A DNA stretch of 64,000 nucleotides from assembly GCA_036971615.1 (NCBI GenBank), contig JAYKKR010000014.1:372001-436000 (forward strand). The letters are read 5' to 3'. A program made the translations under genes and the position numbers. This document shows, piece by piece, positions 33,311-43,240 of the stretch. Each line of letters opens with the position of its first letter. Within the stretch, counting starts at the first letter, position 1. Source of the DNA: Amyloporia xantha. Lineage: Eukaryota; Basidiomycota; Agaricomycetes; Polyporales; Adustoporiaceae. The notes below the pieces were generated by a model, which saw only the letters and a list, made by a program, of their open reading frames with translations, did not search any database and had not been told where the DNA came from.

Positions 33311-35535
33311 CGGGAATATGACGAACGGTGCTCTGGATGATACAGGCAGTACACACGACTCTTATATTGAGTATTTTGAGACCTGCGCTCTACGTCAGAT
33401 TCACGGGCCCGTCTGCTAATACGAGCAGTGGATGCTACTCCGGGGTGAACGTCGTAATACTCTACACGATGTTCGGAACAACGGGCTGTACCAGTTAGAC
33501 TGGGCTCCAGTGAGAGTATCATAACGTCTTACACGACATTGTGGCGCTACGGGCTGCCTCGTTGATGTGTGTGGAGTCAGACCTGACTCCGGAATGAGCA
33601 GCATAACGTACGCAGGCTACACACGGACTACAATATTCCTGGCGCCGGGTAAATAGGACCGAAACTTGGCGGTAGAAATGTGACATCGAACGATCCTAGC
33701 AGTAGCGGCGTTGGACGGTGATGGGCGCATGATAGTGTTGGAGATTTTGATCGGTTCCTTCAATACACCCGCTACTTACTGCAACATATATCGCAAGCAC
33801 GAAGGTTCCCAGCCCTGGTACCCAAAAGTCAACTATTAGCTGTCATTGGAAAGGAGAAGACACAAACTTCATCCCTCCGCATGAATCGCCGAGCATAACA
33901 AAGCAATAGTAGGTCGATACAGCTACTTGATGCCGTCGGCACCCAAGCTGTCCCTGCATAGGCCAATTACTATGCAAGTATGCCTGTAATGACACCGTGG
34001 ACTGAAACCTACATGACAACAACCCTGGAACAACGAAATGTTCTCTCGGATAAAAGGGGGGCTTGAGCTTGAGCTTGCTAAGTTTTTTCCGCCTAGATTT
34101 GATTAGTACTGATGGAGAGCGCCTGCTTTCTTTGAATTTCCTTGCATCGATGGCAGGACTCATCCGGAAAATTCGGCATACGAGCGCTAACACCGATCGT
34201 ACCTTATGAGAAGCATACAATTAGAGTATAGTACCACAGGCTCTTATAATTGCTTACCGATGAGGCATAGTGCGTCCTTGTGATTCCTCGGCGACAACAA
34301 CTCCTCTCACTCCGAGCTGGATTTCACGGCGAGCTACTTGCAAAATCAGACGTCGATGGAGTAGTGCCTTCCAATTTGCACTTTGGGGTGGTTATCCCAA
34401 CAAGGTACCACTGCGATCAAATTTCCGCGTAATACAATGTACTTAGTGAATCCAGGGAAGTATGTACACATTCCAATGAGACCATCCCACGCACTTTACA
34501 AGTCCGGGAATGAAAAATGATGATTAGAGCCAGCGTCGCAGCCATCACCAGTGTGTAAATGGCCTCTGATAGTAACAACCTACTTGAGGATCATAGTGAG
34601 GGTTCGGATCCCCTTCTCGGATACCGGGGTTGCTGCAGATACTCCGCCATTTTGTCTGGCGCGATAGTGGGCACTTGGCGAGCGTCACCAGTGAAGATCA
34701 GGTTCGGATGCAAACGAGGTCGTCTGTGTGGAGCTGCTAATGCGCAAGCGCCTATCCGAAGAACAAAAGTCTAGTGCTTCGGTCAGTATCGGAATAGATA
34801 GGGATTTCATCGCGTCTCAGCCCTTCCCGCCGCTGTATTAGATTTTCGACTCGCCTCGCTGTAAATTTGCTCCAAGATGCTATGTCACATTAGCAGCGCA
34901 GTCTAGATTATCCTGCCTTTCGTTCCTATGAATGGCCCATTCCGATAGCAATTTCCCTGTATGTGAGGCAAATACTGTCGCAGCTTGGTAAATGAAGGTT
35001 CAGTGATATGAACTCACGTACAATCATTATGGCAAACGTGCTTGAGGTTCAAGAGCGCGCTCTTGTGGCCGGCCATAAGTGCAATCATGGGATTGCAATG
35101 AGGTTTGTCTTATCTGGGGACCAATAGATTTACTCATTTACAAACTAGTAATCCTATGATATAGGGCCACCGAGCTGTAGATGACGTGGCAATGTCATCT
35201 GGGCTCTTCGGTTCTCGATCTGTTCTAAGCACACTTGGCCCGTATTGCTCCAGATGGTCCAGATGGAGAGCGCCAGTCACATACAATAAAACTAGAACTA
35301 GAACAGACATACACGGGGCAAGAGTAAGACAATTCGATGGAATATTGAGCATAGTAGGTTGACTGCCGCGGTAGTCACCGTTCTCCGCCAGAGAGCAGAT
35401 CTCAATCTTGGCGGTCGTTGAAAATGGTGTCCACGTGATGAGAATGATCGCGCCCAAATTAAATAACAGATCGTAGTTTCTGGTCAATATTTGACTCAAT
35501 TTTTCTTCTCTGCTCCTGTTTGTTTTACTCTTGTC
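33311..35535 (-). other. Unresolved region with membrane-protein-like coding fragments
   Basis: On the minus strand several open stretches look like exons of one or more membrane proteins that I cannot name: 35,480-35,134 (FNLGAIILITWTPFS and CMSVLVLVLLYVTGALHLDH, ending GLLVCK), 34,590-34,520 (EAIYTLVMAATLALIIIFHS), about 34,350-34,255 (REIQLGVRGVVVAEESQGR ending at a GTAAGC donor), about 34,070-33,990 and 33,845-33,790 (VDFWVPGLGTFVLAIYV). No full chain of splice sites could be closed, so this may be a decayed gene. An imperfect repeat with the shared core ACGGGCTG occurs at about 33,446-33,560. No other gene seen. Confidence 0.3.
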
Positions 35536-37840
35536 ATGGCCGCACCTGTTGTAGAAACGCCCTCCATTTCGGAAGAAGTGAAGATGGATGGTACAGCCGA
35601 GACGCAACCAGAGCAAGTCAAGGAGGCAGAGGCAGTGAGCAAAGCGGACGGTGAGGCCAAGGTGAGCTCAGAAGTGAGCTCGGACGGAGAGCGGGACAAA
35701 ATGTTGGAAGCTACGAGACAAAGTGCGTGTTAACTCGACTTGAAATTGCCTTTGTATTCATCATCGAATCCAGTTGAATTCTACTTCGCGGACTCCAACC
35801 TACCTTACGATAAGTGAGTGTGCATCCTTCAATCTCTCTCGATGGTCTGGGTTTCGGAGACCGAGCTCACGGCTTCAAAAGTCAAGCAAGGTCTTGCAGC
35901 TTTTGAGGCAGGGCGCTCGGACCTGGCTTGATGGACTGTGCGGTCTGAGCCTGTGGCATCTATATGAGATCGATAGGGTCTCACACCAGAATACGAACAC
36001 AGGCGGGGTCGACGTGGGATGCATCCGGGAGGCCGATTATGTTAGGTCATGCGCTACAAGTTGCAAGACTTGTGCATTAACCTCGCTCCAAATGGGCTTG
36101 CCCACTTGGGAATCTTTGATTCAGGCGCATCCCCGGAGAACATCCTGTCCACTGAGATTCATTTCTGAAACGTGATCCGGGAACATTTCCTTGAAGCCGT
36201 GCATGTCATCGCTGTAGATTTTGAGGTTGCTAAACATGGCGATTTATAGGTTCATGTGGACACTCCACACGGCCAATGAGGAGCACTGGGTGTCAATCAA
36301 AGTAGTCGCGTCTTTCAAGCGCATGCGCGAATTCCAGCCGCTCGGGCTTGAATGGATCACCAACGCGCTGCGTCTGAGCGAGGAACTCGAGGTCAACGTG
36401 GAGGGTACCCAAGTGCGTCGGCGGACAGAGGTGCAGGAGCCGAAGGGCCAGTTCGAGAGGAGCGTCTATGCGGTACGTCACACTCTGCGGGTACTACCAT
36501 GGATCGTTCTCAAGTTTTCACAGAAAGGGTTCGGTGCGGAAGTGGACGGGATACAGAAACAGCTTGAGGAATTCTTCAACAAATACGGCAGGACAAATGC
36601 TGTACGCATGCGGCGGATAGACGCGACGAAGGAGTTCAAGGTATGTGTCTCTTTGATCGACTAATGCATATGTCTTATATGTGGCGCAAGGGCTCCGTGT
36701 TTGTGGAATTCACTGACTACAAGTCGGTGGAGGCTTTCTTGAACGCGGACCCGAAGCCCTCATGGAACGGAGAAGAGCTCCTGATCATGTCAAAGTGAGC
36801 TATCTTGCTTCTTTGATCGTTATTCCCTACTCAAATTCTGTCTCATATTCTGTCAGGGAGGCATACTGCGATATGAAGATCAAAGAAAAGGGGCTGACGG
36901 GGAAGGCGGCGGTCATTCGGAAGCAGAACCTTGCAGGGCCGGGCCGCAAGGGCTTCAATGCGTTCAAGGAGATGGAGGCGCAGGCAAAAGGAAAGGGCAG
37001 AGACAGCAAAGGCAAGGAGAAGGAGAAGGGCAAGCCTGAGATCTTCCTTGAGTTCATGGGCAACAAAATCCGTGTGCGGCAGGACGAGGATGGTAACGGC
37101 GGCAGCGTGATGGATGAGGACGTCCCCTTCGTCAAGGGCGCGTCATTGAGGTTCGAAGGCAGCGGGGAGGATGTCAGCTTCGACGAGATCAAGGTCCGTC
37201 ATGCACATCGTTAAACCCGTTCGCCGTTTTATTGAAGGGATATCGCAGGGCACGCTCAAGGAGCGCTTCTCACGCATTCCATTCGTCAAATATTCGCGCG
37301 GAGAAAGCTCAGGGCTCGTCGGCTTTGACAAGGCGCTCACCGAGGATGAGATTACCTATGTGAAGGAGCACCTGAAAACGCTCAACGGCAAGGAGGTCAC
37401 ATGGAGTATCCCTGATGGTGAGTTCCTCCTCGCCGCCATCGTCTTTATGTATCCTGAAGTATGCCATCATAGAGAAGACCGAGGAGTTATTCCAGATCGA
37501 GCGCGCACAGTCCGCCGCACGGCGAGCAGTACAATTTTCACAACGCGGTGGCCGCGGCGGGCGTGGTGGCGGACGCGGTGGAGGACGAGGGCGAGGTGGA
37601 CGTGGGGGGCGCGGGGGCGGACGCTCGCGTGGGGGTGGGGGAAGAAACAACGGCGACCGGAAAGAAAACAACGGTGACTCGGCAGCTCCTACCGCCGATG
37701 GCGAACAGGCGGGCGAGAAGCGAAAGCGTGCTGTGGAGCCCGACGGTGGACCCGATGTCGGCGTTCGAGGCCAAGCTGTTCCTATGATTCAGAGTGTGAA
37801 GAAGGCAAAAATCGACGAGCCTGTGGCGAGCGCATCATGA
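35536..37840 (+). CDS. LHP1: La ribonucleoprotein (Lupus La homologue)
   Basis: Eight exons (35536-35722, 35774-35813, 36250-36472, 36524-36640, 36691-36794, 36857-37193, 37249-37417, 37473-37840) encode 514 aa. The N-terminal acidic leader is followed by the La motif (IEFYFADSNLPYDKFMWTLH, WVSIKVVASFKRMREF), a first RRM (RSVYAKGFGAEVDG, GSVFVEFTDYKSVEAFLN), a Lys-rich linker, a second atypical RRM (FVKGASLRFEGSGEDVSFDEIK, SSGLVGFDKALTEDE), and an RGG-rich basic tail ending with a candidate nuclear signal (KKAKID). It binds 3' UUU-OH ends of new RNA polymerase III transcripts and guides tRNA folding. The intron inside the La motif (35,814-36,249) is 436 nt, about eight times the norm here. 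Confidence 0.95.
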
Positions 37841-38280
37841 GTGAAGCACGACGAAAAGGCGACTGCAGTCAATGATAAAATTTAGCAGGGTCCAGCATCT
37901 TGTACTAGTATTTGCTAACTTTTGCATATGTATCTTCTTCGGTACTCCACTGAGTATCACGTCTGTAATAACATCGGTGGAGAGCGGTCACTGAGTCAAC
38001 CTCTGATCGGGGTTGGCTCTTAGTAATGCAAAAGGAGATCAATTGCACCTGAATGGCGAGAGATCTGAGGAAATACGGTATGTACAGTATTGTTACAATT
38101 ACAGTGATCTGATGCCAGAAGATGCGGGGAATGAAGTGCTGGTGCTACGACAACGAACAATAAATGCAAGAAGAACTGGAAGTTCCAACATTGGTCAGTG
38201 TATTGATGAAGGGGTGCGCGATCAAAATTTGTACGTGTCCTATAAAGGAGACTGATGAGAAACGAATAACGGTGCCGATG
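37841..38280. other. Convergent 3' flanks
   Basis: 440 bp between the converging La and acyl-CoA synthetase genes. An ORF-like stretch exists but matches nothing; presumably 3' untranslated sequence of both genes. Confidence 0.4.
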
Positions 38281-40581
38281 TTAATGGCTTAAAAGACGGA
38301 CCTTGATCTCCTGAGCATAACGCTCTGCTACCTTCCTTCGCTGCACCTTCTGAGCTGCAGTGACCAGGCCGCTCTCGGGCGTCCACTCATCAGCAGTCAG
38401 GATGACAGCTTGGAGCAGCTCCATCGACTTGAAATCATTCTTCTTGCCGACAGCATTACATTCCTTCAGCACGAGCTCGCGCACGCGATCGTCCTTACAT
38501 AGGTCGCCCATAGAGACATTGGAAGCAGGCCCAACCGACTTGTTTTCGAGCGCGTATAAGAGCTGCTGCTCATGCGGGATGATGATGGCAATGGGCTGCT
38601 TCGCATCGGGATGAGCGTACACGCAGATATTCGAAACGAGGTTGCAAGACTTGTAAATGGACTCGAGGCGCTCCAATGCGATGTACTAGGGCGCACAGAA
38701 TGTCAGTTTACTTCGTTATGTTGACGCATTGCAGACGGCACGTACTTCACCACCTTGCAATTTCACCAGATTCTTGATACTGTTCACGAAGATGATAAGT
38801 GTCACAAACATAGGGTGTATCTCTGAGCACCTTACCGGTCGATGAGACTCAGAGTGCCGTCCGGATTCCACTGGCCGACATCACCGGTCCTGAACCAGCC
38901 ATCCTTTGTGAAGATGGTCTCGTCGTTGTTCAGGTCATCTCGCTTGAAGTACCCCTTGATGACCGAGTTTCCGCGAACCCAAATCTCACCCTGCGGTGGG
39001 TTATTCGTCGAAATATAGTTGGCCTCGGGAACGTCTTTCAGCTTGATCTCAATCGAAGGCATGGGCAGCCCGACAGCTCCCAACCGAGAGTACTCAGGTG
39101 GAGACACCGCACACATACCACACGACTCGGTAAGTCCATAACCTGAGCTAGGAATTAGCACATTGGCATGGGTGCCGGTAAATTAACACGTACCGGGTAG
39201 CATCTTGACCAGCGCCAATGTCAAGAACTCCTGTGTCTCGCGACTGAGCGCAGCACCACCGGACAGCGCCAGGCGTAGCCTCCCGCCAGTAGCCGCCTTG
39301 ACCTGACTGAACACCGCGCTGTCGGCCAACTCACTGAGGCCAGGCACGCCCGCCTTCTTAATGGCGACTGCACCGTTGAACATACCCTTTTTGAACGACC
39401 CGCCCGAGCTGACTCTACCCTCGATCCCCTTCCTGATCATCTCCCATACCTGGGGCACACCCACCATGATTGTGGGCTTAAATGCGCGGATGTCGCCCAA
39501 GCACTTGCGAACCGACGTGTCCATCAGCGTCTTGACGCGCGCATACCCAAACGTCATGCCCACAAAGAACAGGCACATCTCGACGATGTACTCCATCACG
39601 TGCGACAGTGGGAGGTATGCCAAGTACGCGTCGTCCGGCTTGAGGTGATGCCCCAGATACGTGTACACCGCGCCTAACGACGCAATGGCGATCGCATGCG
39701 TGATAACCGCGCCCTTTGGCGGCCCCGTCGTCCCGCTGGTATACATGATGCATGCTATGTCCGACGGTACAGGCGCCCTGCTCTTCAGCCTGTCCTCCGA
39801 CACGCCCCGCCCGAGCTGACGCAGCTCGTCCAGGGTGATCACCTTCAAGCCCTCCCGAGCGCTACGGATCTTCTCCACGAGCGCCGCGTCCGCAGTCCCG
39901 TCGTGCACCACTATCCGCAGCGAGGGGACGTTCGCCGCGACATTCGCGACCACCTTGAGTAGCTCCGCATTCGTGAACATTGCGACGCATTCCGGCTCGT
40001 TCAGCGCGTGCTGCAGGCCGGACTCGCCGAGAGTTTCATATGCGGTCGCAATGGGGGTCCCGATAGCTGCACAGCCGTATGATATGAGCTGCCAGTTGAC
40101 GCTGGACATCAGCGCTGGTTGAGTAGCTGCGACACATATTACGTGTGGGATTGACGTACCTTGTCCCTGCATAGACGTTCACTACGTCGCTCTTGGTGAT
40201 ACCTAGCTCAAGGAAACCGCCTGCAATCTCAAGGGCCGCGTCCCTGACCTGGATGAAGCTGAGGTACTTGTAGTCGCTCAGCTCAAAGTACTTCCAGGTC
40301 TTCTTCTCCTTGACTTCCTTCCCGCCGACTACTTTTGTTACCTCCTTCTCTTCCTCGTGCACAGCAATGACGTCTCGACTGCCGAACGTATCCCTAGCGC
40401 CATGTGTCCGCGCGGCATACAACAGGATATCAAGCACGGTGTCAATGCCCTCCCATGGCTGGGTGACGAGCTTGTCCTTCGTTAGTGCGTTACGTCGTAT
40501 ACGCGTTTCTCCCTGGACCTTCTCGGGGCCGACCTCTACAGAACCGACTTTGCCATAGTAATTAGGGTCGAGACGGGGCAT
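38281..40581 (-). CDS. Long-chain fatty acyl-CoA synthetase
   Basis: Five exons (40581-40160, 40101-39194, 39142-38836, 38779-38746, 38685-38281) give 691 aa, typical of fungal FAA-type ligases. The AMP-binding signature is CIMYTSGTTGPPKGAVITH, followed by AYLPLSHVMEYIVE. The gate and adenylate motifs are RLALSGGAALS, GYGLTESCG, DGWFRTGDVGQW and DRIKNLVKLQGGEYIALERL (fatty-acid CoA-ligase signature, split by a 34-nt microexon), and the C-terminal domain ends EIKVRLLSH. It activates long-chain fatty acids with ATP and CoA for lipid synthesis, beta-oxidation or protein acylation. The last three residues (LSH) are not a canonical peroxisomal PTS1, so an ER, lipid-droplet or cytosolic site is more likely. 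Confidence 0.95.
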
Positions 40582-40963
40582 GATGGTGGTTAAGTCGAAA
40601 GCGTACGATCCCTGGGTACCCCAGGCTTCCCCAGCGTTGGGGGCGGCACTAGTTCGGTGTATGTAACAGTATATACGTCATAAGTCTGGCTACTTAAAAT
40701 GGCCTTACGTTACAGTTAAATATTGTGCCTATACCGTTACTCATCTATTATTTTATTTTAAGGTGTTAATTTGTCAGAGAAATATATTATGGTGGGCTTA
40801 CATGCTCTCCATTTGGTGAAGAAATTCGCCCTAGGTAAGCGATAACTTCGCACCGCCGTCCGCAGTGGGTCTTTGTCATTGATCATGCCGACATTGCCGA
40901 GTAAGTGCGTATATGCTACCAGCGCCAGCACTCCCTCATAGTAGTCTCGGACCAGACCCCCCT
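40582..40963. other. Left flank of the transposon, promoter side of the acyl-CoA synthetase
   Basis: 380 bp. Its last 30 bp hold a stray copy of transposon end sequence: GTAGTCTCGGACCAGACCCCC at 40,941-40,961 is identical to bases 40,991-41,011 inside the left terminal repeat. Nothing else recognised. Confidence 0.5.
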
Positions 40964-41114
40964 GTATAGTAGCGGACCTTCACTATGAGGGTAGTCTCGG
41001 ACCAGACCCCCACAGCCACCCTAAAAGGGAACCCGTCCGTGAGGGTCTGGTCCACTTCCAGCCACTTTAGAGGGGTTATGCGTCTCCCCTAAGCGCTCGC
41101 TCGCGCCGCGTCGA
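40964..41114 (+). repeat. Left terminal inverted repeat of the Plavaka-type element
   Basis: 151 bp, complementary to 52,298-52,448 with one mismatch (GCGCCGCG here, GCGACGCG in the partner). Contains the stretch GGACCAGACCCCCACAGCC and, in inverted form within itself, GGGTCTGGTCC (41,043-41,053), so each repeat can fold back. Confidence 0.97.
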
Positions 41115-42218
41115 ACGCGTCCTGTACGCCCGGCGTCTAAAATACACAAATTCGTAGTCAAAATAGATCTTTCAGTTGTTTTTTATCGTTGTACTGTCGT
41201 AATGGCCCACACTCGTTTCATATATGTCTGAAAACTCCCCCTCGAAGGCGAACTGTCGACATCCGCAGGTATTGTCGTAGGAGAGCTGGTCGGGCCGACA
41301 GAACTGACGGCCTCCAGTTCGTCATGGTCATAGAGCTCAACGAAACTGGCGCGGGCTGTCCTAGTAGCATAGCCGTGTATTATAGTATAGCAGTACAATA
41401 TATTAATAAGACGAAAAGACTGCCGAGAGGGACTACTAGCGATGGCGTCGAGGTACAAACGCCGGGCGTACAGGACGCGTTCCATCGGGAAACCGCCGCC
41501 GAGCTTATTTGAGCTTACAGCGCTGGTCATGCGTGGGAAGGCATTTCCTAGAATGTAACCACCGACCAGCGCTTGTCAGGCTGTGCAATCCTGACGGCGC
41601 GCTGACAAGGCAGCGCAAACCTTACGCCTACCTTGCAGGCCGCGCGTCGTCCTGCCCGGCTACTGGCAACTCTACAGCAGGCTGCGCCCTCCCTGACGGT
41701 CGCAGTCCATAGAGACGTCTTGCTGACGGCGGCCATACATTCTACATACATGGGCCCGGTCAGCCTTACTTGACCCTGGGGGTGACGCGGTCAGTCTTTA
41801 CGCCGCTTGCCATCCTCAGTCATCCTGAGCCCTCGCGATAAGGGGAGACCAGCTCTATGAGCTGTTAGCTACGAGTCTGGGCTCCGAGTCTTCGCTGCCG
41901 TACTGCGTTCGGGCGATCGCCACTCACGATAAGCCCCGATAGCGTCCGCGCGTGGCAGGCTCCGACTCCTCGACGCCGACTCGAGACGTTGAACGGGCTG
42001 CCTGAACAAGCCGCATATTCAAGTTGCTCGCCCTAACACGACGCTCGAGTGTCCTGCACATCTCAGTCACCGACTTGCACCGCGCCGCCTTCACCTGCTG
42101 CCAGATAGTACCCCAACTATAAAAGGTAAGTTAGAACTTCTGAGTCGGTTATGCGTGCAAATGTGCTCGTTATTCATTTACTGACATGCTTTGTTTTCTG
42201 TTTCGGCTGTAGTCTACG
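41115..42218. other. Left subterminal region of the transposon
   Basis: Contains a perfect 23-bp inverted pair, 41,113-41,135 and 41,460-41,482 (GAACGCGTCCTGTACGCCCG...), 324 bp apart, that overlaps the inner edge of the terminal repeat. The rest is GC-rich and shows no gene. Such subterminal repeats are common transposase-binding sites; that role here is inference. Confidence 0.7.
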
Positions 42219-42846
42219 ATGTATTGTTTGTCCGATGACGAAGACTACGAACCTACCCAACCCGCGGGGCCTGTGGTGTCCCGTGTCCCGCCCCCGCGAT
42301 CTGCAAGTAAACGCTCCAGGGCAACTAATGCCGCGTAAGTCTCTTTGCACATCAGCGCAGCTGCCCGTCTGTGTCCATATCACCAAATATCAGGCTCTAT
42401 CAGGGTGCCGCGCTCAATTCGCAAGTGGGCGAGACCCAATTTGTTGAAGGCCTATATGCGGCGGCTGATGCGACCATCGAAGGGTTCACCACGCGATGCT
42501 ATAGAGATGTTGCGGTCCAAACCGATGAGATATCAAGTAGGCCTTCCTGTCTGTATGCATAACTATAGATGACTGAGTCTCATCATGTTCAGGCAGCATG
42601 GCGTCTGTGACTGTTCAAGAATGCAGATGGCTGCTGGCAGTTGAAAGAGAGAAATGGGCCCTGAAGGGAGAAAAAGATGCACTTGAGAGGGAACTTGGGA
42701 TGGCCCGACAGCTGATGCGGCTGCAGGCAGAGAAAATTCAGGCCGAGGCGCTCGCGAAGCAAGCCGCTGTCGAGTCGGAATACGAGCTGGATCCTGAAGA
42801 ACAGTCACAGATACTCATTAGGAAGCGCCGCAAGGTGGATAACTAG
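42219..42846 (+). CDS. Transposon-borne coiled-coil protein of unknown function
   Basis: Three exons (42219-42334, 42394-42536, 42593-42846) give a closed frame of 170 aa. The N-terminus is acidic then Pro/Arg-rich (MYCLSDDEDYEP, PPPRSASKRSRA). The middle reads LYQGAALNSQVGETQFVEGL. The last 70 residues form a heptad-like, highly charged helix (AVEREKWALKGEKDALEREL, LMRLQAEKIQAEALAKQAA) and end in a basic cluster RKRRKVDN resembling a nuclear localisation signal. No family recognised. Because it lies inside the terminal repeats in the same direction as the transposase, I infer an accessory role such as dimerisation or DNA-end binding. All splice sites are GT..AG and the frame is intact, unlike its two neighbours. 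Confidence 0.7.
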
Positions 42847-43240
42847 CTGCATAGCCGGTGACTTTATTTCCATTTGTACCAATTTACTAGCTGCGAGAAT
42901 ACAGTGATGTTATGCTGAGATAGCGATTTGATGCAACGCAGTGGCCTTCTTGAATACAACATTTCTGTGAGATTTCACGGTGAGGTCGTCTCCCTTACAT
43001 TGGTCGGCTGATCATTCTGACTCGATCTGTTCTGTTTCAGACTGGTGCATACCGTGACTTGCCGCTGGCCATACTCAGCATCCCGCCTGATCATTTATCA
43101 TCACATTCTTGTCTGCCGCATTGAGTTTGGCCAATTTTTTTGACGTACTCCCTTTTCTGTGTCTTGAGCCAACGGCGACATCCTCGGGCTTCCTTCTTGC
43201 ATATTACACCCTGGCTGGCACTCGGACTCCTCAGTTATCA

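Noticed and set aside
35814..36249. Box C/D snoRNA in the long La intron
   Set aside because: Only weak TTGATGG and CTGA words were found, with wrong spacing and no terminal stem.
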